Assembly (NCBI GenBank): GCA_046331625.1
Contig: JAXLQL010000012.1
Coordinates: 124,001 to 188,000, forward strand
Origin: JAXLQL01 sp046331625
Lineage (GTDB): Bacteria > Acidobacteriota > Terriglobia > Bryobacterales > Bryobacteraceae
Length of the DNA: 64,000 nt
Direction of reading: 5' to 3'
In this document: positions 27,179 through 35,782 of the stretch, piece by piece
Position numbering within the stretch: the first letter of the stretch is position 1
Layout: each line of letters begins with the position of its first letter
Made by a program: the position numbers and the translations under genes
Notes under the pieces: model-generated
What the model saw: the letters and a program-made list of their open reading frames with translations, nothing else
Databases searched by the model: none
Told to the model about the DNA's origin: nothing

Positions 27179-28377
27179 CTCCACTCTCTCAACCCGACCC
27201 CGGTGGACACTTCGGCCCCTACGGCGGCCGCTACGTGCCCGAGACCTTGATGGCTCCGCTCGAGGAGTTGGAGTCCGCCTGGCGCGAAGCCCGCCAGGAC
27301 CCGGCTTTCCACGCCGAGCTCTCGCGCCTGCTGCACGACTACGCCGGCCGCCCCACGCCGCTCTACTATGCCAAGCGTCTCAGCGAGCACCTGGGCGGCG
27401 CGAAGATCTATCTCAAGCGCGAAGACCTGCTCCACACCGGCGCTCACAAGATCAACAACTGCCTGGGCCAGATTCTGCTGGCGCGGCGCATGGGCAAGAA
27501 GCGCATCATCGCCGAAACCGGCGCGGGCCAGCATGGCGTGGCGACGGCCACCGTGTCGGCGCTGTTCGGGCTCGAATGCGTGGTCTACATGGGCTCCGAG
27601 GACATGCGGCGCCAGCGGCTCAACGTCTTTCGCATGCGGCTGCTCGGCGCCAAAGTGGTGGGCGTCGATGCCGGAAGCAAGACGCTCAAAGACGCCATCA
27701 GCGAAGCCATGCGCGACTGGGTGACCAACGTTGCCTCCACGCATTACCTGCTCGGATCGGCCCTGGGCGCGCATCCGTATCCGGTGATGGTCCGCGATTT
27801 TCATCGCTGCATCGGCGAAGAAGCACGCGGCCAGATGCTCGATCACGAAAGCGGCCTGCCTGACCGCGTGATTGCCTGTGTCGGTGGCGGCAGCAACGCC
27901 ATCGGCATGTTCCATGCTTTCCTGGGTGACGCGAATGTCGCGCTCACGGGCGTAGAAGCCGGCGGACGTAGCGCGGCGCTCGGCGAGCACGCGGCGCGAT
28001 TCTCCGGTGGATCGCCGGGTGTGCTGCAAGGCACGCGCAGCTATCTTCTGCAGGATGACGACGGACAGATCGCGCTGACGCACTCGGTTTCGGCCGGGCT
28101 CGACTACGCGTCTGTCGGTCCGGAACATGCGTGGCTTCACGATCAAGGCCGCGTGGAATACACGTCATGCGACGACAAGGGCGCGCTACAAGCCGCGCTG
28201 ACGCTGGCTCGCATGGAAGGCATCATTCCCGCGCTCGAATCCGCGCATGGCGTAGCCGAGGCGATCCGGCGCGCGCCATCGGAGCCCGGCAAGATCTATG
28301 CCGTGTGCCTCTCTGGCCGCGGAGACAAAGACGTGGACATCTATCGCGAGAATTTTCCGGAGCTCGACCGCGCATGA
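27175..28377 (+). CDS. trpB: Tryptophan synthase beta chain
   Basis: A 400-residue PLP enzyme condensing indole with serine. Signatures: FGPYGGRYVPETLM, KREDLLHTGAHKINN with the PLP-binding Lys, ETGAGQHGVATATV, and the phosphate loop CVGGGSNAIGMF. Full family length. The start at 27175 overlaps the trpF stop, and the stop overlaps the trpA start. Confidence 0.98.
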   Translation: MTPLSQPDPGGHFGPYGGRYVPETLMAPLEELESAWREARQDPAFHAELSRLLHDYAGRPTPLYYAKRLSEHLGGAKIYLKREDLLHTGAHKINNCLGQILLARRMGKKRIIAETGAGQHGVATATVSALFGLECVVYMGSEDMRRQRLNVFRMRLLGAKVVGVDAGSKTLKDAISEAMRDWVTNVASTHYLLGSALGAHPYPVMVRDFHRCIGEEARGQMLDHESGLPDRVIACVGGGSNAIGMFHAFLGDANVALTGVEAGGRSAALGEHAARFSGGSPGVLQGTRSYLLQDDDGQIALTHSVSAGLDYASVGPEHAWLHDQGRVEYTSCDDKGALQAALTLARMEGIIPALESAHGVAEAIRRAPSEPGKIYAVCLSGRGDKDVDIYRENFPELDRA

Positions 28378-29174
28378 GCCGCATATCCGATCTCTTCACG
28401 CGGCTGAAACCCACCGGCGAGAAAGCGCTGGTCGCCTACATCACCGCTGGCGACCCCGCACCCGCGCGCACGGCGGCATTGGTGGCCGCGCTCGAACGCG
28501 GTGGCGCGGACCTCATCGAACTCGGCGTGCCGTTCTCCGATCCCGTTGCCGACGGACCCATGATCCAGCGCGCCAGCGAACGCGCGCTCGCAGCGGGCAC
28601 ACGGCTCGCCACCGTGCTCGACATCGCACGCCAGATCCGCGCCCAGTCGCAGATTCCCTTGCTGCTGTTCAGCTACCTGAATCCGCTGCTGCGCTACGGA
28701 TTCGAGAAGCTCGCAAAGGATGCAGTGGCCGCGGGTATCGATGGCGTGCTCATCACCGACGTGAGCGTGGAAGAAGCTGCATCGTACGTCGAGACGATGC
28801 GCGCCGCCGGCCTCGATACGGTGTTCCTCGCCGCGCCCACCAGCACGCCGCGCCGCCTGGAACTGGTGTCTCGCTACTCCACCGGCTTCGCCTACCTGGT
28901 CTCGCGGACCGGCGTCACCGGCGAACGCGATTCGCTCGCCTCGAGCGCCGGCGAGCTCGTCTACGCCATGCGCGCCGTTACACACCTGCCGCTAACCATC
29001 GGCTTCGGAATCTCGAAGCCCGAACAAGCGTCCGAGGCCGGCAAGCTCGCCGATGGTATCGTAGTCGGCAGTGCTTTCGTGCGGATCGTGGAAGAGCACG
29101 GCGCGAGCCCGGATCTGGAAGCGCGGCTGGAATCGCTCGCGCGTAGTCTCAAGAGTCCACTCGAGAAGGCCTGA
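28374..29174 (+). CDS. trpA: Tryptophan synthase alpha chain
   Basis: A 266-residue TIM-barrel enzyme releasing indole from indole-3-glycerol phosphate. Visible: ELGVPFSDPVADGPMIQRA with the catalytic Glu, GIDGVLITDVSVEEA with the catalytic Asp, YLVSRTGVTG and IGFGISKPEQ. Its ATG overlaps the trpB stop, as expected for subunits of one alpha2beta2 complex. Confidence 0.97.
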   Translation: MSRISDLFTRLKPTGEKALVAYITAGDPAPARTAALVAALERGGADLIELGVPFSDPVADGPMIQRASERALAAGTRLATVLDIARQIRAQSQIPLLLFSYLNPLLRYGFEKLAKDAVAAGIDGVLITDVSVEEAASYVETMRAAGLDTVFLAAPTSTPRRLELVSRYSTGFAYLVSRTGVTGERDSLASSAGELVYAMRAVTHLPLTIGFGISKPEQASEAGKLADGIVVGSAFVRIVEEHGASPDLEARLESLARSLKSPLEKA

Positions 29175-29183
29175 CAGCATAGG

Positions 29184-29492
29184 ATGACGCCCGAAGAAGC
29201 AGAATCGCTACTGAGCGAGTGCCGCCGCCAGATCGACACGGTGGACCGGCGCATCGTGGAATTGCTCAACGAGCGCGCGCGGATCGTGGAGAACGTCGGC
29301 GACATCAAGCAGCGGGCCAAGCTCCGCATCTACGAACCCAAGCGCGAGGATCTCGTCTACGGCAACGTGTTCTCGTCGAACGGCGGTCCACTCACGAACG
29401 ATGCGCTCCGGCGGATCTATGAGCGGCTGATCGACGAGATGCGGACCCTGCAGCGCGAGCGCATGGCCGCCGCCAAGGAAGGCACTCCGTGA
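29184..29492 (+). CDS. Chorismate mutase, AroQ type
   Basis: A 102-residue all-helical protein matching AroQ-class chorismate mutases: CRRQIDTVDRRIVELLNERARIV, then GDIKQRAKLRIYEPKRE and a last helix with IYERLIDEMRTLQ. It converts chorismate to prephenate, feeding the next gene (tyrA). It starts 9 bp after trpA, so the operon covers both the tryptophan and tyrosine branches. Confidence 0.92.
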   Translation: MTPEEAESLLSECRRQIDTVDRRIVELLNERARIVENVGDIKQRAKLRIYEPKREDLVYGNVFSSNGGPLTNDALRRIYERLIDEMRTLQRERMAAAKEGTP

Positions 29493-29508
29493 TCGAATCG
29501 AGAGCCGC

Positions 29509-30363
29509 GTGGAAACGGTAGCCATCGTCGGCGTCGGTTTGATCGGCGGATCGTTCGCGCGCGCATTGCGGGACAGGGCGGGTTTTCGCGGCCGGATTCT
29601 CGGCGTGAGCCGGCCGGAATACGTCACAGCAGCCGTTGCGGCTGGCGTCGTCGACGAGGCCGCCTCGCTCGAGTCCGCCCTCGCCAAAGCCGACTTGGTT
29701 TACCTCTCGGGTTCCATCTCGAGCATCCTGGCAAACATTGAAACGGTGGATAGATTTGTACGTAATGGTACCTTAATTACCGACGCCGGTAGCACCAAGT
29801 CCCAGATCATGGCGAAAGCACGCCAGTCCATCAAGAAGGGCGTGTTCATCGGCGGGCATCCCATGGCGGGTAAAGAGGTGCGAGGAGCCGAAGCCGCCGA
29901 CCCCAATCTGTTCGTGGGCCGCAACTACTTCCTCTGCCTGCCCGATTCGCCGGGCGCGCAAGCCTCGAACTTCGTAACACTTGTATCCGAAATTGGAGCA
30001 GTTCCGCAACCCATTGCTGCTGAGGAACATGACCGCATAGTGGCGTATTCTTCGCACCTGCCGCAGTTGGCATCTACTGTATTGGCGGCTACAGTAGAAA
30101 CCCATTTGGGGGGCAAGCTAACCCGCAAAGGGGCAGGCTCTGGAATCATCGACATGACGCGGCTCGCACTTTCCGGCTACGACAACCTCTGGCGCGACAT
30201 CCTCGACACGAACCGCGCCGAAGTCCGTATCGCGCTGGATTCATTCATCGAAACCCTCTCCGTTGCCCGCCGCTCGCTCGATAGCGACCCCTCCGATCCC
30301 GTCCGTGAGCAATTTGAATTGGGCCAAAAGCTCGCAAAAGACTTGCGTAAACGGGAGGATTAA
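29509..30363 (+). CDS. tyrA: Prephenate dehydrogenase
   Basis: A 284-residue NAD(P)-dependent enzyme turning prephenate into 4-hydroxyphenylpyruvate. The N-terminal Rossmann motif is VGVGLIGGSFARAL; later GGHPMAGKEVRGAE and YSSHLPQLAST carry the substrate-binding His residues. Start codon GTG at 29509. Codon use is uneven: around 29745-29785 and 29960-30120 the gene uses many A/T-ending codons (AGA, TTA, GTA, ACA, CTA, ATA) that are rare in the neighbouring genes. Probably the last gene of the trp operon. Confidence 0.94.
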   Translation: METVAIVGVGLIGGSFARALRDRAGFRGRILGVSRPEYVTAAVAAGVVDEAASLESALAKADLVYLSGSISSILANIETVDRFVRNGTLITDAGSTKSQIMAKARQSIKKGVFIGGHPMAGKEVRGAEAADPNLFVGRNYFLCLPDSPGAQASNFVTLVSEIGAVPQPIAAEEHDRIVAYSSHLPQLASTVLAATVETHLGGKLTRKGAGSGIIDMTRLALSGYDNLWRDILDTNRAEVRIALDSFIETLSVARRSLDSDPSDPVREQFELGQKLAKDLRKRED

Positions 30364-30409
30364 AGTTACACTACTTACACTTCCTCGGAACGAGATCGGA
30401 AAGGTAGTT

Positions 30410-31096
30410 GTGGCTTCACCAGCGCCCAAATTGACGGAGCCTACCATCGGCCCCGCGCATTCTCTCCCCTGGAAAGTGATTCCCAGGGTCCGCGATTCCC
30501 TTGTCTACCAAGAAGGCGACGAGGCTCACACCATGTACGTGCTCCAGTCGGGGCTCGTCAAGCTGAGCCGCAAAGTGGACCAGCGCCGCGACTTGATCCT
30601 TCGTGTAGTGCAACCCGGCGAGTTGTTCGGAGACCGCGTCTTCGCGGGCGACCCCCACCGCGACGCCACGGCTCAGGCGCTCACCGATTGCGTGCTGTTC
30701 GAGATGTCGCACGAGGAGTTCGTAGCCCAGTGCACGGCCAAGCCCGAGCTGTGGAACTGGGTGGCGAGCCAACTCGAGAGCCGCATCGAACAAGTAGAGC
30801 GCCGCGTTCAGTGGGTTTCGTTCTACCGCGTGGAGCAGCGCATCCTGCACCTGCTGGCGGACCTGGCTGGCGCGCTACCGGAGCAACCCGGGCGCGCGGC
30901 GGAAATCCCGCTGGCGCAATCTGAGATCGCGAGCTTGGTGGGAGCGACGCGCGAAACTACGTCTTCCACACTCAATCAACTCGAGCGCAGGGGACTACTG
31001 ATTCTCGGCCGGCGCTATGTGGAAGTGCCGTCAGTCGACGCCTTGCGCGGTGCTTTGAATGGCGCCGCAGATGTGACTCTACCACCACAGGTGTGA
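30410..31096 (+). CDS. Crp/Fnr family transcriptional regulator
   Basis: A 228-residue protein with an N-terminal cyclic-nucleotide-binding-like beta-roll (YQEGDEAHTMYVLQSGLVKLSR, then VQPGELFGDRVF), a long dimerisation helix, and a C-terminal HTH_Crp domain (LAQSEIASLVGATRETTSSTLNQLERRGLL). No Cys cluster for an Fe-S centre is visible, so it is not a classical Fnr. GTG 30410 is preferred because ggaaagg lies 5 nt upstream; the frame is open further back inside tyrA. A 12-bp palindrome lies across its stop codon. Confidence 0.88.
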   Translation: MASPAPKLTEPTIGPAHSLPWKVIPRVRDSLVYQEGDEAHTMYVLQSGLVKLSRKVDQRRDLILRVVQPGELFGDRVFAGDPHRDATAQALTDCVLFEMSHEEFVAQCTAKPELWNWVASQLESRIEQVERRVQWVSFYRVEQRILHLLADLAGALPEQPGRAAEIPLAQSEIASLVGATRETTSSTLNQLERRGLLILGRRYVEVPSVDALRGALNGAADVTLPPQV

Positions 31097-31102
31097 TCAC
31101 AC
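31091..31102. promoter_or_regulatory. Perfect palindrome GTGTGATCACAC, possible operator
   Basis: A 12-bp perfect palindrome spans the stop codon of the Crp/Fnr gene, 77 bp before the Omp85-like gene. Its half-site TGTGA is the Crp half-site, but the usual 6-bp spacer is missing. It could be a regulator-binding site for the downstream operon. Confidence 0.35.
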
Positions 31103-31143
31103 TCGCACGCACCGGTTGGCGGATTTCCATTGAATTCAACAAG

Positions 31144-31170
31144 TTGACTCTGGCCTTCCACCTGCATTAC
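31144..31170 (+). promoter_or_regulatory. Candidate promoter of Omp85/two-component operon
   Basis: TTGACT (31144-31149) and CATTAC (31165-31170), preceded by TG, are separated by 15 bp. The -10-like element ends 8 nt before the ATG at 31179, again compatible with a leaderless transcript. Spacing is short and the -10 match weak. Confidence 0.35.
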
Positions 31171-31178
31171 CGCCCCGC

Positions 31179-32432
31179 ATGAAGTTGTTGTTCATCGCAG
31201 TCACACTGACTGCGGTAGTGGCGGCCAAAGAAGATCGCAACCTGACGGCCGAGTCAAACGTCAATCGCCGATACACGGTGGAAAGCGTGGAGTTGCGGCC
31301 GGTGGAACTCAACCGGCTCAGTCAGCCTCTGCGCGAACGGATCACGGCCCTCATCGGGCTGCACTTCGATCCGGGCGTGTTCGACGAGGTGATGGGCCGG
31401 ATCCGGCGCGAGCTCCGCAATTGGGCGGTCTCGATGAGGTTGGATAGAGGTACCGTGCCGGAGCGGATCAAGGTGATCTTCGAAGCCAAGAAGGAGAGGC
31501 AGGAAGTGGAACTGACGGTTCCGCGCCTCACCTATCACTCGAAAGAGAACTTCTCTTTCGTCTCCGATATTGGCTGGCGCGATGGCGGCAACAATCTTCG
31601 ATTCGGCATTGTTTCCAACAACGATGATCTGGTGGAACGCTACTCGGGCGCGCGCGGCAGCTATGAGCGCACCGCTCTGGCCGGCGGGCGCCTCCGCTTG
31701 GGAGTCGAGTTGGAGGCGTGGCGGTCGCAGTGGAACCCGGCGGTGGAAAAGGGCCTGGCGGAGAACGCCGGGGTCCCCGGAGTCTACCGGACGCGGGTGA
31801 ACGTGCAGCCTTCCGCCACCATGACCTTGATTCGACCGCTCACGCTACAGCTCGGCGTGAGCGTCGAGCGGGTGGAGACGCAATATCCACTCGCACGGCA
31901 CGAGCTCTCCAGCGCCGCCTTCATGACTCTGCGCTTCCAGCGGCGCTGGGAGCCGATGCCGGACCGGCACGGCCAACTGGAGGCAACTTATGGCCTGCGG
32001 TCCGGAACCGGACTGCTCGCGAGCGACTTCATCTTTTCGCGCCACCTCTGGCGCGCCCACTATGACTTGCGTGGGAACCGCGACGAAATCACAATCTCGG
32101 CTCAGGCCGGTCTGATTGAAGGACGCGCTCCGTTGTTCGAGCGTTTCATCCTGGGCAACTCCACCACGCTGCGTGGCTGGAGCAAGTACGACATCGCTCC
32201 GTTCGGCGCCGATCGCATGGCGCACTTCTCGGCTGGGTACCGCTATCGCTGGGCGCGTGTGGTTTACGATACGGGCGCGGCATGGAACGCGGGCGCTTCG
32301 TCGAAGTTGCGGCATTCGGTGGGCGTGGGCGTGACGACGAACGGGTCGCCGTCGATTTCGGCGATGGTGGCGTTTCCGTTGCGCGGCGATGGCGCCATCA
32401 CTCCGATCTTCATCACGGGGCTGAATTTTTGA
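31179..32432 (+). CDS. Omp85/BamA-like outer-membrane protein
   Basis: A 417-residue outer-membrane protein with a signal peptide (about residues 1-16), a single POTRA-like domain (YTVESVELRPVELNRLSQPL onward) and a C-terminal surface-antigen barrel of about 16 strands. The barrel contains ERFILGNSTTLRGW, the Omp85 loop-6 RG(F/W) region, and ends in Phe. It may act in secretion or assembly of outer-membrane proteins. Its stop overlaps the DUF4390-like gene (TGATG), linking it to the two-component system downstream. Confidence 0.82.
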   Translation: MKLLFIAVTLTAVVAAKEDRNLTAESNVNRRYTVESVELRPVELNRLSQPLRERITALIGLHFDPGVFDEVMGRIRRELRNWAVSMRLDRGTVPERIKVIFEAKKERQEVELTVPRLTYHSKENFSFVSDIGWRDGGNNLRFGIVSNNDDLVERYSGARGSYERTALAGGRLRLGVELEAWRSQWNPAVEKGLAENAGVPGVYRTRVNVQPSATMTLIRPLTLQLGVSVERVETQYPLARHELSSAAFMTLRFQRRWEPMPDRHGQLEATYGLRSGTGLLASDFIFSRHLWRAHYDLRGNRDEITISAQAGLIEGRAPLFERFILGNSTTLRGWSKYDIAPFGADRMAHFSAGYRYRWARVVYDTGAAWNAGASSKLRHSVGVGVTTNGSPSISAMVAFPLRGDGAITPIFITGLNF

Positions 32433-33064
32433 TGACCCCGCGCACAACGAACTCGCTCCGGCGCGCGCTGCCTTTGGCGGCAGGCGTGATCTGCGCGAGC
32501 GTAGCGGGCTCGTTCGCCTTTCTGTGGGCCGACGCGCTCGGGCTGCGGTTGCGCGGCGATCAACTGTTCGTCTCGGTGGCGCGCATGGATCTGCTCCGCG
32601 AGCCGATTACGGCGAAGCTGAAGTCCGGCCAAGCGGTAGCGTTTGATTTTCATCTCGCCCTGTGGGTGGGGTCGCGGTCGAGCCCAAGGCGCAGAGCCTT
32701 CGAGCGCTTCGTGGTGAGCTATGACCTGTGGGAAGAGCGCTACGCCGTCTCCACCCTGCGCAAGCCCAAATCTTCCGCGGCCGGCTTGACGCCGCGCGGC
32801 GTGGAGCAGTGGTGTCTCGAACGCATCGTGGTCCCCTCGGTGGATCTGGGCGGTGCGAGCACGGTTTGGGCGAAGCTCGACGTGCGCGCGGTGGATCCCG
32901 AGCGCGACGCCGAGTTGTTCACGCGAGAGGGGCTGAGCCTGACCACGCTCATTGACCTGGTGAGCCGCACCAATCGCAGTGAAGAGCAACACTGGAGCTT
33001 TGACTCCGGCGCCGTGCCTGCCTCGCTGCTCCATGAAGATCCGCGGCCGGAGCGTGCCCGATGA
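32432..33064 (+). CDS. DUF4390-like exported protein
   Basis: A 210-residue protein with an N-terminal signal or anchor (residues about 10-35). The segment LREPITAKLKSGQAVAFDFH followed by VVSYDLWEERYAV resembles DUF4390 proteins, which in proteobacteria often sit immediately upstream of an NtrY/NtrX-type system. That matches the position here. It may be a periplasmic sensor component for the kinase; this role is inference. Both ends overlap neighbouring genes by 1-4 bp. Confidence 0.6.
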   Translation: MTPRTTNSLRRALPLAAGVICASVAGSFAFLWADALGLRLRGDQLFVSVARMDLLREPITAKLKSGQAVAFDFHLALWVGSRSSPRRRAFERFVVSYDLWEERYAVSTLRKPKSSAAGLTPRGVEQWCLERIVVPSVDLGGASTVWAKLDVRAVDPERDAELFTREGLSLTTLIDLVSRTNRSEEQHWSFDSGAVPASLLHEDPRPERAR

Positions 33065-34422
33065 CGCGCTTCCGCCGCCGTCTCATCCTCATTTTTCTCG
33101 TTGCTACGGTGGCTCCGCTGTGCCTCACGCTTTGGGTGGGTGGCACGCTGCTCGAACGGAACCGGCAGTTCACCGGCGCGGACCGGCTTGACCGGCTCTC
33201 GCGCACGCTCGAAAACACGGCTCGCCAGTTCTACCAGCGCGAGCGCGAGGCGCTGCGTCGCGACGCCGCGTCCGGCTTGGCCAAACCCACCGTGCTGCCG
33301 CTGCTCGAACGCGGGCTGTGGTCGGCCGATGTGGAAGAGTTCTATGGTTCCAGCGAGAGTGACCGGTTTCTGCTGCGGGGCGATCAAGGCGACCTGCTCG
33401 TGTGGCTGTGCCGCGCCGATGACGGCTCCGTGCTCGAGTATTCGCGCTCTCTCGGCGATACGCACCTCGAAGCAATTCGCCGCCAGCATGCCGAGTCGCG
33501 TCAGTGGATCGCCGAATCGCGCGATCGCGACTTGCGCCGTGCCTTTCTGTTACTCGCCGTAGTGCCGTGGGTAGCCGCGCTGGCCGTGCTGGTTTTCGCG
33601 GCGCATCGGGTGTCGTCGGCGGCGCTCGAAACATATCAACGCATGGCCCATGAGCTTGAACAGAGCCGCGAGCGATTGCTCTATCTCACGCGACTCGAGA
33701 GCTGGCAGGCGCTGGCTCGCAAGATGGCGCATGAGGTGAAGAACTCGCTTACGCCGATCCGGCTGACGATGGAAGAGATGGCCGCGCGGCATCACGGAAG
33801 CGCTGGGAGCGGTGAAAGCTTCGAACAACAAGCGGCGCGGATCGTAGCCGAAGAAGTGACCAGCCTCGAGCGGCGAGTGCGTGCGTTTTCCGAGCTCGCT
33901 TCAGAGCCGCCAGTGGAACTGCGGCGTATCGATCTTGCAGCGATGCTGACCGAGCGGGTAGCCTTGCTCGAACCGGCGCATCCGGGCGTGTCCATAGCTC
34001 TGCATGGCTCTGGCGCGGGGCAGCCCGTGCTCGCGGACGAAGACTTGCTCAAAGCCGTGTTCACCAACCTTATCGAAAATGCCGCGCAGGCGGCTGGGCG
34101 TGGTGGGCGCGTGCGGGTCGAGATCGGAGGCGCCGAGGGGCGGGCCACCGTCGAGGTGCATGACTCGGGTCCGGGGTTGAGCGCGGCGGCGCGTGAGTCG
34201 TTGTTCGAACCCACGATTTCGTTCAAGAAAGGCGGCATGGGGATCGGCCTCTCGATCGCGCGCAAGAGCGCCGTGCTGTGCGGCGGCGACGTGGAATCGA
34301 TAGACGGCAAGCTCGGCGGCGCGGGTTTCCGCGTTACGCTGAATCCAGCCGAAGCCCCCGCTCCGCAAGCGGCTTTGCAAAACTTCTTCCAGACGCATGC
34401 CCAAGCGCATTCTCATTCTTGA
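33061..34422 (+). CDS. NtrY-like sensor histidine kinase
   Basis: A 453-residue membrane kinase. TM1 spans about residues 8-28, a periplasmic sensor region about 30-160, TM2 about residues 162-182, then a short HAMP-like helix. The phosphoacceptor is H224 in ARKMAHEVKNSLTPIRLTME. The ATPase domain shows NLIENAAQA, DSGPGLS and KGGMGIGLSIARK. It phosphorylates the response regulator encoded next, with which it overlaps by 26 bp. No PAS domain is obvious. Confidence 0.92.
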   Translation: MTRFRRRLILIFLVATVAPLCLTLWVGGTLLERNRQFTGADRLDRLSRTLENTARQFYQREREALRRDAASGLAKPTVLPLLERGLWSADVEEFYGSSESDRFLLRGDQGDLLVWLCRADDGSVLEYSRSLGDTHLEAIRRQHAESRQWIAESRDRDLRRAFLLLAVVPWVAALAVLVFAAHRVSSAALETYQRMAHELEQSRERLLYLTRLESWQALARKMAHEVKNSLTPIRLTMEEMAARHHGSAGSGESFEQQAARIVAEEVTSLERRVRAFSELASEPPVELRRIDLAAMLTERVALLEPAHPGVSIALHGSGAGQPVLADEDLLKAVFTNLIENAAQAAGRGGRVRVEIGGAEGRATVEVHDSGPGLSAAARESLFEPTISFKKGGMGIGLSIARKSAVLCGGDVESIDGKLGGAGFRVTLNPAEAPAPQAALQNFFQTHAQAHSHS

Positions 34423-35728
34423 CGACGAGCAGAATATCGGCCTCTCGCTGCGGTTGATTCTCGAACGCGAAGGCTACGGAGTGAGCGTGGTGGGCTCGCT
34501 CGGGGATTACCGGCGCGTGGCTCCGCGCGCCGATCTCTGCCTGCTCGACGTCCGCCTGCCCGATGGCAACGGGATCGACATCCTGCGCGAGATCCGCCAG
34601 ACGGACGCGCGCTTGCCGGTGATCATGATCTCGGGACAAGCCACGATCGCAGACGCTGTGGAAGCCACGCGGCTGGGCGCGTTCGATTTCCTCGAGAAGC
34701 CGCTCTCGCGCGATCGCGTGCTGCTCGCGATCAAGAACGCGCTCGAACAACACAGCTTGCGCGAGGAGAACGAGCGCTTGCGCGAGATCGCCGCCAGCGA
34801 GACCAGCATGGTGGGCGAAAGCGCGGCCTGGCGGCATACGCTGGAACAAACCTCGCTCGCGGCGCGCTCCGATGCGCGGATCCTGCTCCTTGGCGAATCG
34901 GGCACGGGCAAGGAACTGCTCGCGGCGCATGTGCACCGGGCGAGCGCAGTGGCGCAGGGTCCGTTCGTGAAGGTCAACTGCGCGGCGATTCCGGCTGAGT
35001 TGCTCGAAAGCGAATTGTTCGGTCACGACAAGGGAGCGTTCACCGGTGCGGCGTCGGCGCGGCGTGGCAAGTTCGAACTCGCCGATGGTGGATCGCTGTT
35101 CCTCGACGAAGTGGGTGACCTGCCCGCTCCCGCACAGGCGAAGCTCCTGCGCGTGCTGCAGGAAGGCGAGTTCCATCGCGTGGGCGGCGAGCGCGCCATC
35201 ACCGTGACGGTGCGCGTGATCTCGGCCACCAATCGCGATCTGGCGCAACTCGTTGCTCAGGGCAAGTTCCGCGAGGACCTCTACTATCGCCTCAACGTGA
35301 TGCCCGTTTCGGTGCCGCCGTTGCGCGACCGGCGCGACGACATTCCCGCGCTCAGCGCGCACTTCCTGGCTGGATTCTGCCATCGCAACAATCTGCGGCC
35401 GAAACAATTTGATCCGGAGGTGTTTCCGCTGTTCGCGGCCTATCACTGGCCGGGAAATGTCCGCGAGTTGAAGAACATCGTGGAGCGCATGGCGATTCTC
35501 TCGCCGGGTGAGGTGCTGGAGCCCGGGTCGGTGCCGCTCGAGATTCGGCAAGCGCCGCTCAACGCGGCATCGTCACTGCAGCAGGCGCGCGATGCGGCCG
35601 AGCGCGACCACTTGTCGCGGGCGTTGGAACATTCGGGGTGGAACGTGTCGTCGGCGGCGCGGGCGCTGGGGATGGATCGGACGAATCTGCACAAACGGAT
35701 CCGGGCGTTGGGGTTGGAGCGCCCGTAG
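34397..35728 (+). CDS. NtrX/NtrC-family sigma-54-dependent response regulator
   Basis: A 443-residue regulator: receiver domain with phosphoacceptor D51 (LCLLDVRLP), an AAA+ domain with Walker A GESGTGKE, the sigma-54-contacting GAFTGA loop, GSLFLDEVGDL and ATNRDL, and a C-terminal Fis-type HTH (WNVSSAARALGMDRTNLHKR). It activates sigma-54 promoters on phosphorylation by the adjacent kinase. Its last roughly 225 bp are present again in decayed form at 38407-38624. The gene converges on a toxin-antitoxin island. Confidence 0.95.
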   Translation: MPKRILILDDEQNIGLSLRLILEREGYGVSVVGSLGDYRRVAPRADLCLLDVRLPDGNGIDILREIRQTDARLPVIMISGQATIADAVEATRLGAFDFLEKPLSRDRVLLAIKNALEQHSLREENERLREIAASETSMVGESAAWRHTLEQTSLAARSDARILLLGESGTGKELLAAHVHRASAVAQGPFVKVNCAAIPAELLESELFGHDKGAFTGAASARRGKFELADGGSLFLDEVGDLPAPAQAKLLRVLQEGEFHRVGGERAITVTVRVISATNRDLAQLVAQGKFREDLYYRLNVMPVSVPPLRDRRDDIPALSAHFLAGFCHRNNLRPKQFDPEVFPLFAAYHWPGNVRELKNIVERMAILSPGEVLEPGSVPLEIRQAPLNAASSLQQARDAAERDHLSRALEHSGWNVSSAARALGMDRTNLHKRIRALGLERP

Positions 35729-35782
35729 AGGTGCGCTTCGCCGCAGGTCTTGCGCTAGCTGGCGGCGACGGACTCGAGAGAT

